Shown one piece after another: positions 26,356-33,310 of a stretch of DNA of 64,000 bases. A program made the position numbers and the translations under genes. The DNA is from an uncultured Clostridia bacterium (GTDB lineage Bacteria; Bacillota; Clostridia; Oscillospirales; Oscillospiraceae). The notes under the pieces were generated by a model. The model was given only the letters and a program-made list of their open reading frames with translations, was not told where the DNA came from and searched no databases. Numbering within the stretch: the first letter of the stretch is position 1; each line of letters opens with the position of its first letter. The DNA is taken from positions 8,590 through 72,589 of the forward strand of contig CALCRH010000222.1 of NCBI GenBank assembly GCA_937894515.1. The letters run 5' to 3'.

Positions 26356-26741
26356 AAAAGGGTATCAACCGCGTTTGCTTTTGGCAGTAATCCGGCGGGA
26401 CGGGGGGTGTATTACGGGAAAAAAATTATTTTCCGGCGGCTGGGCTGAAAAGGCGGCCTGAACTCCCACGAAATCGTCTGTCAATTTGCCGTCATCGTCA
26501 CCGTTTTTCTGTTGGAATGAGGAAATATAAAGAAATTTCCGGCGGAACGATGAAAAATGACGCGGAATACATCAAAACGCAGTAAAACGACAGAAACACC
26601 ATACAAAACGATGATATTTCCGCCGGAACAAAGATATTTCCATCGGAATGACGCGTATTTCTGTCAAACGCAGACGAAACAAATATTTTTGAAGAATTTT
26701 CGGGAAAATGTTGACGTAATATATATATATATATAATTGGT
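26356..26741. other. Origin-like non-coding block with tandem 20-bp repeats
   Basis: Part of a 540-nt gap without genes. TTCCGGCGGAA (26537-26547), TTCCGCCGGAA (26618-26628) and TTCCATCGGAA (26638-26648) share the pattern TTCCNNCGGAA. The last two lie in tandem 20-bp units beginning GATATTTCC. CAAAACGCAG and CAAACGCAG also repeat. An alternating AT tract (26717-26735) sits beside them. Repeats next to an AT-rich tract and an HTH gene suggest a replication origin or a regulator array. Not proven. Confidence 0.4.
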
Positions 26742-26784
26742 TGTACGGTAACGCGGCTCGCCGCAGTTAGCGTACATCTTTTTT
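26711..26784 (+). promoter_or_regulatory. Promoter followed by a 5' terminator-like hairpin
   Basis: TTGACG (26711-26716) and TATAAT (26732-26737) lie 15 bp apart (17 bp if TGTTGA is the -35). Transcription would begin at or inside a long hairpin: TGTACG (26742-26747) pairs with CGTACA (26771-26776), and an inner TAACGCGGC pairs with GCCGC-A-GTTA. Six T follow at 26779-26784. This is a leader attenuator or a protein-binding dyad ahead of the gene at 26803. Confidence 0.55.
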
Positions 26785-26802
26785 ATTTAGGAGGAAATCA
26801 CA

Positions 26803-27024
26803 ATGCGTATCATTTTAGACACCGACAAGAAATTGATCACCGTGCCTTGGAACTATGCACAGAAGTTGGAAGAACTCAACAGCATTATCGCACAGGGCGG
26901 CGGCAGCAAGAAGTATGATTTCAAGAGTTATCTCAATGAGGTTTGGAATGCTTGCATGGACGACACCGACAAGCATTTGAAAGTGGGCGACAAGCCCGTG
27001 AAAAAAGAGAAAGCGAAGAAATAA
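26803..27024 (+). CDS. Small conserved mobile-element protein, function unknown
   Basis: 73 aa with a beta-strand-rich start (MRIILDTDKKLITVPW) and a Lys-rich tail. I recall similar short proteins on Clostridia elements but no assigned role. The ATG follows a strong TTAGGAGGAAATCAC. It is 1 nt upstream of the HTH gene, so the two are co-translated, downstream of the hairpin leader. Confidence is high that it is a gene, low on function. Confidence 0.7.
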   Translation: MRIILDTDKKLITVPWNYAQKLEELNSIIAQGGGSKKYDFKSYLNEVWNACMDDTDKHLKVGDKPVKKEKAKK

Positions 27025-27025
27025 G

Positions 27026-27220
27026 ATGGGAGCAAAACACATCACTCCGGCGGAAGTGATCGAAATGCAGCGGCTCTACGTCCAGTATGGCACGTATGCC
27101 GCCGTTGCCCGTGAAACAGGCCGCAGCCCCTCCGCCGTGGCTCGGTATGTCAAAATGGAAAATGTACCGCAAGCGATCAAAATTGCGGTACAGGAATTAT
27201 CAAAAAACAAGAAAGCGTAA
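27026..27220 (+). CDS. Small helix-turn-helix protein
   Basis: 64 aa, essentially one HTH domain: VIEMQRLYVQYGTYAAVARETGRSPSAVARYVKM forms two helices, a turn and a recognition helix (about residues 10-45), like the resolvase or Hin-type HTH. No catalytic domain. It may be a DNA-binding regulator of the element. It is coupled to the 73-aa gene and followed 10 nt later by the secreted protein gene. Confidence 0.72.
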   Translation: MGAKHITPAEVIEMQRLYVQYGTYAAVARETGRSPSAVARYVKMENVPQAIKIAVQELSKNKKA

Positions 27221-27230
27221 GGTAAACAAC

Positions 27231-28394
27231 ATGAAAAAAATCACAGCATTATTTTTGGCATTGGCTCTGTGTTTGAGCCTTTGCACCGTGACGGCGTTTG
27301 CTACGGAGCCGATTACCCATAACCTTAAGGTTTGGAAAAATGCGGAGTGTACTGAGCCAGCCCACGGGGGGAACGTGTATGACGGCAGTGACGGAGCCGA
27401 CTATTTTTGGTCCGCGAGCGGGGGTGATACTTGTCTGTTTATCTTTAAAGGCGGTCTTACCGTGTCCGGCACTACGACAAGCGAACGAATTGTTGTGATG
27501 GCTTCAGCCACCAACCTCACCATCAATAATCTAAAAATAGAACACAGTATTATGTCTCCTCTTGCATTTAACGGAACCGCTACGCTGACGCTTGTGGGAG
27601 TTAACGAGCTTAAATGCACAGGCAATAATGCGGCTTTAAGTTTTGGAGAATATCCTAACCCCGCTAACGGCACAATTGCCGGTGCCGGTAATCTGACAGC
27701 TTCGTCTACTGGTAGTGGGGGCATTTTGGCACTGGGAACACTGACCTTTACCCAGACCGATACGGTCAAGGCAAAGGGCACCTATGGTATTGGTGGCATG
27801 GACGGCGTATCTTTCAACAAAAGTATCGGCAAAATTATTGCCCGTGGTACCACTATTGGTGCGGTCTATGGTGCGGTGACGCTTGGTGAAGCCTTGACAA
27901 TGACGGGCTCCCCTGATTTCGATGCCGAAGAGGCGAGCATTACCGGCGAAACTACGATTGCAGACGACAATACAGTCAAAATGGGCGGTGACGTTCCTTT
28001 ATCCGTGCTGATTAAACCCGCCCACGAACACACGGACGGCGATTTTGACTGGGATTATGAAACACTTGCCAAGGCAGGCTTAGTTGCCGCCGGCGTGGTG
28101 ACGGCTGTGGTGGTCACAAAGGTGGTCGTGGATAAGCTGCATGAGATCAAGGCAGAAAAGGCGGCAGCAGCAGAGGCAGCCAAGCTCGCGGAGATGCCCA
28201 TGGTGAAAATGGGCGACAGCGGTGACGCGGTGACGACCTTGCAAACTGAGCTGAACGCACAGGGCTATGACTGCGGCGAAGTGGACGGCGTTTTTGGGCA
28301 GAACACGCTGAATGCTGTTATCACTTTCCAAACTGCCAAGGGTCTGACCGCAGACGGCATTGTGGGTGAGCTCACCTGGGCTGCCCTGCTGTAA
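27231..28394 (+). CDS. Secreted protein with C-terminal peptidoglycan-binding domain
   Basis: A 387-aa protein. A signal peptide (about residues 1-24, ending near AFA) leads into a repetitive strand-rich region (30-260) with many Asn/Gly/Thr turns, like a right-handed beta-helix. A hydrophobic segment near 285-303 could be a membrane anchor, and an Ala/Lys/Glu helix follows. The C-terminus (about 322-387) is a PG_binding_1 domain (GDSGDAVTTLQTELNAQGYD, then FQTAKGLTADGIVG). No hydrolase motif is seen. It is the element's cargo and could act at the wall or on other cells; the role is unknown. The ATG at 27231 has a modest ribosome site. Confidence 0.75.
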   Translation: MKKITALFLALALCLSLCTVTAFATEPITHNLKVWKNAECTEPAHGGNVYDGSDGADYFWSASGGDTCLFIFKGGLTVSGTTTSERIVVMASATNLTINNLKIEHSIMSPLAFNGTATLTLVGVNELKCTGNNAALSFGEYPNPANGTIAGAGNLTASSTGSGGILALGTLTFTQTDTVKAKGTYGIGGMDGVSFNKSIGKIIARGTTIGAVYGAVTLGEALTMTGSPDFDAEEASITGETTIADDNTVKMGGDVPLSVLIKPAHEHTDGDFDWDYETLAKAGLVAAGVVTAVVVTKVVVDKLHEIKAEKAAAAEAAKLAEMPMVKMGDSGDAVTTLQTELNAQGYDCGEVDGVFGQNTLNAVITFQTAKGLTADGIVGELTWAALL

Positions 28395-28430
28395 AGAAGC
28401 AAATTGCACAAACCTTTTGAAATGAATTGG

Positions 28431-28454
28431 GCGGGGCGGATAACCCCGCTCTTT
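28431..28454 (+). terminator. Terminator after the secreted protein gene
   Basis: GCGGGG (28431-28436) pairs with CCCCGC (28444-28449), followed by a T-rich tail. Confidence 0.65.
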
Positions 28455-28459
28455 TCATG

Positions 28460-28616
28460 TGTTCGCAAAAGTGTACCTTTACAAATGCCACAAAACGCCA
28501 CGTTTTTCGTGTTCGTATAGTGTGAAAAATAATTTACAAATATATTCGTAAATGTATTGACATTTACGAACACTTGCAGTATAATACGAACAGATAAACG
28601 AAAGGGAGGACGAACA
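28460..28616. promoter_or_regulatory. Resolvase promoter with repeated CGAACA sites (putative res/operator)
   Basis: TGTTCG at 28460 and 28510, and its complement CGAACA at 28567, 28587 and 28611, surround the start. A perfect 10-bp inverted repeat (28545-28554 with 28561-28570) overlaps a consensus promoter, TTGACA (28557-28562) and TATAAT (28580-28585) at 17 bp. The resolvase probably represses itself by binding these sites; they may also be the recombination site. Confidence 0.65.
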
Positions 28617-28617
28617 C

Positions 28618-29220
28618 ATGGACAGCCGCACTTACTACTACGCGAGAGTTTCAAGCAAAGATCAAAACCTTGACCGCCAAATCTCCGCTTTTCTTGCTCT
28701 TGGAGCGACAGAGCGGGAGATCATCACCGACAAGGAGAGCGGCAAGGATTTAGACCGCACCGGCTATCAAGCCTTGAAAAATGCCATGCTCCGGCGGGGC
28801 GACACGCTGATTATCAAATCTTTGGATAGACTTTCCCGCAACAAGACCGACATCAAGAACGAGTTGCAGTATTTCAAGGAAAACGGCATACGACTGAAAG
28901 TAATCGACCTGCCCACCACCATGATGGACTTGCCGGAGGGTCAAGAGTGGGTGTTTGAAATGGTCAACAACATTTTGATCGAAGTGTTGGGGACGATTGC
29001 CGAACAGGAACGCACCACCATCAAGCAGCGACAGGCAGAGGGCATTGAGGCCGCCAAGCAGAAAGGCAAGAAGTTAGGCCGCCCCGCATTGGTGTTTCCT
29101 GCAAATTGGAACGAGGTTTACGCTTCTTGGAAAGCGGGAGAGATCACCGCAAAGACCGCCATGGAAATGACCGATACCAAGAGAACGAGTTTCTATAAAC
29201 TGGTGAACATGATGGAGTAA
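28618..29220 (+). CDS. Serine recombinase (resolvase/invertase family)
   Basis: A 200-aa small serine recombinase. The catalytic domain (1-135) has YYARVSSKDQN with the nucleophile serine near residue 13 and LDRLSRNK near 66. A long E helix and a C-terminal HTH (about 150-198) follow. This form normally resolves multimers of plasmids or transposition co-integrates at a res site. Its ATG is behind GGGAGGA inside the CGAACA array. In this element it would keep a circular form monomeric; this is inference. Confidence 0.9.
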   Translation: MDSRTYYYARVSSKDQNLDRQISAFLALGATEREIITDKESGKDLDRTGYQALKNAMLRRGDTLIIKSLDRLSRNKTDIKNELQYFKENGIRLKVIDLPTTMMDLPEGQEWVFEMVNNILIEVLGTIAEQERTTIKQRQAEGIEAAKQKGKKLGRPALVFPANWNEVYASWKAGEITAKTAMEMTDTKRTSFYKLVNMME

Positions 29221-29236
29221 TTCACGCTTGCTTTTT

Positions 29237-29290
29237 CCTTTTGGTGTGTTATCATATAGTAAAGCCGACCAACGATGACATACCAAAAGG
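29237..29290. repeat. Right arm-type inverted repeat near attR
   Basis: CCTTTTGGTGTGTTATC (29237-29253) and GATGACATACCAAAAGG (29274-29290) are inverted copies matching at 15 of 17 positions. The right copy shares AACGATGACATAC with the left end (24105-24117). They are probable arm-binding sites of the integrase or its partner. Confidence 0.6.
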
Positions 29291-29388
29291 ACGGCACAGC
29301 GATTTTGAGGAGATACGAAAACCCCGAAAGCGTTGGTACAACAGGGAAAAGGCGAACTGCCCGCAGGGCAAGAGAGCCTTTTAACGAA

Positions 29389-29425
29389 GACGTGCAGAAC
29401 GTGTGGCATAACTGGCAGCAGGACT
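29389..29425 (+). repeat. Right attachment repeat (attR)
   Basis: A 37-bp copy of the yebC end. Here it runs into TGA and the terminator at 29448, which are presumably the original yebC end before insertion. Confidence 0.9.
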
Positions 29426-29447
29426 GATTTTTGATAGTTATTTCAGA

Positions 29448-29473
29448 GCGGGGCGTTAGCCCCGCCCTTTTTC
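29448..29473 (+). terminator. Displaced native terminator of yebC
   Basis: A 7-bp GC stem (29448-29454 with 29459-29465), GTTA loop and T run, just outside the right attachment repeat. It now has no gene directly in front of it. Confidence 0.75.
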
Positions 29474-29500
29474 TTTTCGTTCTACCTGCACCCAATTCTT

Positions 29501-29508
29501 CATACAAT
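29501..29508 (+). promoter_or_regulatory. SigE-type -10 box of spoIVA
   Basis: CATACAAT matches the SigE -10 consensus exactly, 35 nt before the spoIVA ATG. The -35 region at the expected distance is only a weak match. spoIVA is a SigE gene in known spore formers. Confidence 0.5.
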
Positions 29509-29543
29509 TAAGACAAACTCACATGTAGCGGAGGATTGGGACT

Positions 29544-31025
29544 ATGAATCAGGCAACAGGCATTTATCAGGATATGGCCAAGCGGACAGGGGGCAGTATC
29601 TATATCGGTGTGGTCGGCCCTGTTCGGACGGGAAAATCCACCTTTATCAAGCGGTTTATGGAGACGCAGGTACTGCCGAATATGACCGACACCTATCAGC
29701 GGGATCGTGCCAAGGACGAACTGCCACAGAGTGGATCAGGACGTACCATTATGACGGCGGAGCCGAAATTCGTACCGGAGGACGCCATACAGATGTCGGT
29801 AGGGGAGGGTGCAGGCTTCTCCGTACGGCTCATTGACTGTGTGGGTTACATGGTGCCGGGAGCCATGGGACAGTTGGAAGACGACCAGCCCCGCATGGTA
29901 ATGACCCCCTGGTCGGATCGGGAGCTGCCGATGGCGCAGGCCGCGGAAATCGGGACCCACAAGGTCATTACAGAGCATTCCACCGTGGGGATCGTTATCA
30001 CCACAGACGGCAGCATTACCGATATTCCGCGCCAGGATTACGAGGAAGCCGAACAGCGTGTGGTGTCGGAGCTGCAGGAAATCGGGAAGCCTTTTATTCT
30101 ACTGTTAAACAGCGCACAGCCCCATGGGGAGCAGGCGCTTTCCCTGGCAGATGAGTTAGAGAGAAAGTACAACGTCAAGTGTATCCCTGTAAATTGTATG
30201 ACCTTAACAGATGAGGAATTTACAGAGATTTTGCAGAGTTTGCTGTTTGAGTTTCCGTTGCAGGAGTTGGATCTCTATCTGCCCACCTGGGTGGAGGCGC
30301 TTCCCACCGACCACCCAATCCGAGCAGGCCTTTACCAGACGATCCGGGAGGAAACGGAACAGCTCTACCATATCCGTGACATCGACAGCTGTCTGCAAAC
30401 TCTGCGGAATAGTGAGGGCATTTCCTCAACTTCCATTCGGAGCATCAATCTGGGTATCGGGCTGGCAGAAGCGGAGATACAGCTCCCCCGTGAGGCATTC
30501 TATCAGACCATCAGCCAGCAGTCCGGCCTTTCCGTCAACGACGATGGCGACGTAATGCAGCTTTTGACCGAGTTGGGTCGTGTAAAAGGAGAATATGATA
30601 AGGTTTCCTATGCTTTGGAAAGGGCAAAGACCACCGGTTACGGCATCGTCATGCCCAGCGTAGAAGAGCTGAATCTGGAGGATCCGGAAATTGTGAAGCA
30701 GGGAGGACGGTACGGCGTCAAGATGAAAGCCAGCGCCCCGTCAATCCACATGATCCGCGCCGATGTGGAAACTACGGTTTCCCCCATTGTTGGCAACGAA
30801 AAGCAGTCGGAGGATATGCTGAACTATCTGTTGGAGGAGTTTGAGGGGGATACAACAAAGCTGTGGCAGTCGAATATCTTCGGTCGCAGCTTCCATGAAA
30901 TTGTGGGGGAGGATTTGCAGACAAAGTTGAAACGGATGCCGGAAGATGCTCAGGCAAAATTGCGGCAAACACTGGAGCGCATCATCAATGAAGGCGGCGG
31001 TGGCCTGATCTGCATAATACTGTAA
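29544..31025 (+). CDS. spoIVA: Stage IV sporulation protein A, spore coat ATPase
   Basis: A 493-aa morphogenetic ATPase that polymerises on the forespore surface and is the base of the spore coat. A GTPase-like N-terminal domain has Walker A GPVRTGKST at residues 25-33 (known members hydrolyse ATP), DRAKDELPQSGSGRTIMT near 54, a middle domain and a C-terminal domain needed for assembly. The length is the same as in Bacillus. It is transcribed alone, directly after the mobile element, and its presence shows the organism can make endospores. Confidence 0.96.
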   Translation: MNQATGIYQDMAKRTGGSIYIGVVGPVRTGKSTFIKRFMETQVLPNMTDTYQRDRAKDELPQSGSGRTIMTAEPKFVPEDAIQMSVGEGAGFSVRLIDCVGYMVPGAMGQLEDDQPRMVMTPWSDRELPMAQAAEIGTHKVITEHSTVGIVITTDGSITDIPRQDYEEAEQRVVSELQEIGKPFILLLNSAQPHGEQALSLADELERKYNVKCIPVNCMTLTDEEFTEILQSLLFEFPLQELDLYLPTWVEALPTDHPIRAGLYQTIREETEQLYHIRDIDSCLQTLRNSEGISSTSIRSINLGIGLAEAEIQLPREAFYQTISQQSGLSVNDDGDVMQLLTELGRVKGEYDKVSYALERAKTTGYGIVMPSVEELNLEDPEIVKQGGRYGVKMKASAPSIHMIRADVETTVSPIVGNEKQSEDMLNYLLEEFEGDTTKLWQSNIFGRSFHEIVGEDLQTKLKRMPEDAQAKLRQTLERIINEGGGGLICIIL

Positions 31026-31093
31026 AGGTAAATTACCTGTCACTTGCTATCGAAGAAAAAGCGTGGTATAATAATATAGAAGGAAGTGATACC

Positions 31094-31864
31094 ATGCTGT
31101 TAGCCATTGATATCGGCAACACCAATATTTCCGTAGGTTTGTTTGACGAGAATAAGGAATTGCAGTTTTTAAGTTCTATCGACACAGACAGCGGAAAAAC
31201 TGCCGATCAGATCAGCATTGACCTGATGAATATCTTTTCGCTCTACCACTATGAATTAAGCACGGTGACCGGCGCCATCTTTTCCAGCGTGGTACCCGGC
31301 TTGAACTTTATGATGGAAAAAGCGCTGACCCGCCTGTTGGGTAAGGCACCGATGATGGTAGGTCCCGGGGTCAAAACCGGGCTGAATATTCGCATGGAGG
31401 TGCACAATCAACTGGGAGCGGACATTGTGGCCAACGCCGTAGCGGCTTTAGAGAAATATCCGGCACCCATCATCATGGTGGACATGGGTACGGCAACAAC
31501 CATTTCCTATATCTCTTCCAAAAAGACCTATGAGGGCGGTTTGATGTTTCCGGGCGTGTACCTGTCTATGAATGCCCTATCCGAACAGGCAGCCCTGCTG
31601 TCTGACATTTCGTTGGAACACCCAAAGAACCTGATCGGCAAAAACAGCGAGGACTGTATGCGAAACGGCATCGTGTACGGAACCGCCGGCATGCTGGACG
31701 GCATCATTGACCGGATCCGCGCTATGATCCCCGAGGAGAAGGTTACGGTGATTGCCACAGGTACGCCCGCACCTGTCATCACGCGATATTGCCGTAATGA
31801 AGTGATTTACGACAAGTACCTGCTGATGGAGGGCCTCTGGACGATCTATCAGAAGAATCAATAA
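31094..31864 (+). CDS. coaX: Type III pantothenate kinase
   Basis: A 256-aa ASKHA-fold kinase catalysing the first step of coenzyme A synthesis, phosphorylation of pantothenate. The phosphate-binding start MLLAIDIGNTNISVGLF (D6), the GADIVANAVAA segment near residue 115, and VDMGTATTI with a conserved aspartate near 131 are typical. The type III enzyme is not feedback-inhibited by CoA in characterised members. It is a single gene between spoIVA and a terminator. Confidence 0.94.
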   Translation: MLLAIDIGNTNISVGLFDENKELQFLSSIDTDSGKTADQISIDLMNIFSLYHYELSTVTGAIFSSVVPGLNFMMEKALTRLLGKAPMMVGPGVKTGLNIRMEVHNQLGADIVANAVAALEKYPAPIIMVDMGTATTISYISSKKTYEGGLMFPGVYLSMNALSEQAALLSDISLEHPKNLIGKNSEDCMRNGIVYGTAGMLDGIIDRIRAMIPEEKVTVIATGTPAPVITRYCRNEVIYDKYLLMEGLWTIYQKNQ

Positions 31865-31867
31865 AGA

Positions 31868-31897
31868 AAACGCCGCAGGCAAATGCCTGCGGCGTTA
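31868..31897. terminator. Bidirectional terminator between coaX and pfp
   Basis: An over 10-bp GC-rich stem (31869-31880 with 31885-31896). T-rich sequence follows on the minus strand and a weaker one on the plus strand. Confidence 0.75.
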
Positions 31898-31909
31898 CTA
31901 TTTGATTAT

Positions 31910-33148
31910 TTACTTTGCCAAAACCTTCTTCAGCTGGCAGAAGCGGGGCATGGAGTCCTGCTTGGGAAGATCCGGCTCACCCTGGATCAGGGGCAGAGCA
32001 TACTCGATGAACTGGTGATTGACACCGTTACCGGCCTCGTTGATCCACTCACGGGGCACTTTTTTCTCAGTGTTGGCAGCTTCCATCAGGGGGATCAGTT
32101 TGGTCTTGCAGGCGTATTTGCCATCGATCACACCGCGCTCAAAGCCGATCATGCGGCCATTGATACCGTTGACAGCGTTTTCCACGGCGACTTTACCTGC
32201 CATATATGCCTCTTCAATATCAGTCTCAGAGGCCAGATGTGCGCCGCAGCGCTGCAGCAGGCTCAATTCAATACCGCGGACCTTGGCACCGGTCTCTTCC
32301 TTGACGACCTGAGCCAGAATGGTAGCCAAACCGCCCAGTTGTGCATGACCGAAACCATCGGTGCCGGAGGTCTTTGCCTCGGAGACAAAGTCACCATCGG
32401 CGTAGTGGATACCCTCGGAAGCGGCGATCAGGCAGTGACCCTTTTCCGCATAGATACGCTTGACATCATTGATGAAGTCCTGCATGCTGAAATCAGTTTC
32501 AGGCAGATAGATCAGATCGGGACCAGCGCCGTATTCGTTGGCGAGGGCTGCGGCGGCGGTCAGCCAGCCGGCGTGACGCCCCATGATCTCCATCACCACG
32601 ATCATGCCGGTATCATAGACGCGCATATCGTGGTATACTTCCATAATAGAGGTGGCAATATACTTGGCAGCGCTGCCGTAGCCGGGACAGTGATCGGTGC
32701 CGTACAGGTCGTTGTCGATGGTCTTGGGGACACCCATGACGCGGCACTCATAGCCAACAGACTGCATGTAGTTGTTGATCTTGTTGCAGGTATCCATGGA
32801 GTCATTGCCGCCGTTGTAGAAGAAGTAACGGACATTGTGCTTCTTGAACACCTCCAGAATCCGCTTATAATCGGTGTCGTCCTTTTCGGGATCTGCCATC
32901 TTATAACGGCAGGAGCCCAGCGCAGAGGAGGGGGTATATTTCATCAGCCGCAGTTCCTCGGGATCCTCCAGACCCATGTCAAAAAGACGATCATTCAAAA
33001 CGCCCTTAATGCCGTGCTCGGCACCAAGTACCTGGGTGATGGCGCCGGATTTCAAAGCGGTGTCGATGACGCCGTAAGCGCTGGCGTTGATGACAGAAGT
33101 GGGGCCGCCGGACTGGCCGATGATGCAGGCGCCTTTTAATTCGTTCAT
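31910..33148 (-). CDS. pfp: Diphosphate-dependent 6-phosphofructokinase
   Basis: A 412-aa phosphofructokinase of the long clade. GGNDS at residues 113-117 replaces the GGDGS of ATP enzymes, and PKTIDND (141-147) carries K142 in place of the glycine of PGTIDND. Both point to pyrophosphate as phosphoryl donor, giving a reversible glycolytic step. MGRHAGWL near residue 189 is the substrate loop. The ATG at 33148 follows GGAGGTAATCAAT. It is divergent from the aldolase gene, so consecutive glycolytic steps share one intergenic region. Confidence 0.9.
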   Translation of the reverse strand: MNELKGACIIGQSGGPTSVINASAYGVIDTALKSGAITQVLGAEHGIKGVLNDRLFDMGLEDPEELRLMKYTPSSALGSCRYKMADPEKDDTDYKRILEVFKKHNVRYFFYNGGNDSMDTCNKINNYMQSVGYECRVMGVPKTIDNDLYGTDHCPGYGSAAKYIATSIMEVYHDMRVYDTGMIVVMEIMGRHAGWLTAAAALANEYGAGPDLIYLPETDFSMQDFINDVKRIYAEKGHCLIAASEGIHYADGDFVSEAKTSGTDGFGHAQLGGLATILAQVVKEETGAKVRGIELSLLQRCGAHLASETDIEEAYMAGKVAVENAVNGINGRMIGFERGVIDGKYACKTKLIPLMEAANTEKKVPREWINEAGNGVNHQFIEYALPLIQGEPDLPKQDSMPRFCQLKKVLAK

Positions 33149-33232
33149 ATTGATTACCTCCGAAATGTAGTTGCGTTTATCATGCGGAACTTATTTTACC
33201 ACGGAAAATTTTGCTTGTAAACCGCTTTACCC

Positions 33233-33260
33233 TTGCAAAATAAAAAAAATATGATACAAT
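33233..33260 (+). promoter_or_regulatory. Promoter of the aldolase gene
   Basis: TTGCAA (33233-33238) and TACAAT (33255-33260) with 16-bp spacing, 50 nt before the ATG. Confidence 0.55.
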
Positions 33261-33310
33261 AGGAATGTTCCATACAAGTTCAACCATTTTTTCATAAAGG
33301 AGAGACAAAT

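Larger units (their letters stand above)
23974..29425. mobile_element. 5.4-kb integrative plasmid-like element in the 3' end of yebC
   Basis: Bounded by a 37-bp perfect direct repeat of the yebC 3' end (23974-24010 and 29389-29425; 43 bp with one mismatch). The contents differ from the surrounding chromosome. They are a tyrosine integrase at the left end, a minus-strand operon, an origin-like repeat block, small genes, a secreted peptidoglycan-binding protein and a serine resolvase. The natural yebC terminator lies beyond the right repeat. No relaxase, type IV secretion or phage structural gene is visible. Site-specific integration is inferred from the repeats and integrase. Confidence 0.88.

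Noticed and set aside
26618..26648. Tandem repeats considered as a CRISPR array
   Set aside because: Only two 20-bp units with degenerate centres and no spacers or cas genes.
23974..29425. Element considered as a prophage or conjugative element
   Set aside because: No capsid, terminase, portal, relaxase or type IV secretion genes can be seen in 5.4 kb.
31883..33139. 418-codon plus-strand open frame opposite pfp
   Set aside because: Shadow of a highly biased gene; the minus frame shows all PFK motifs.
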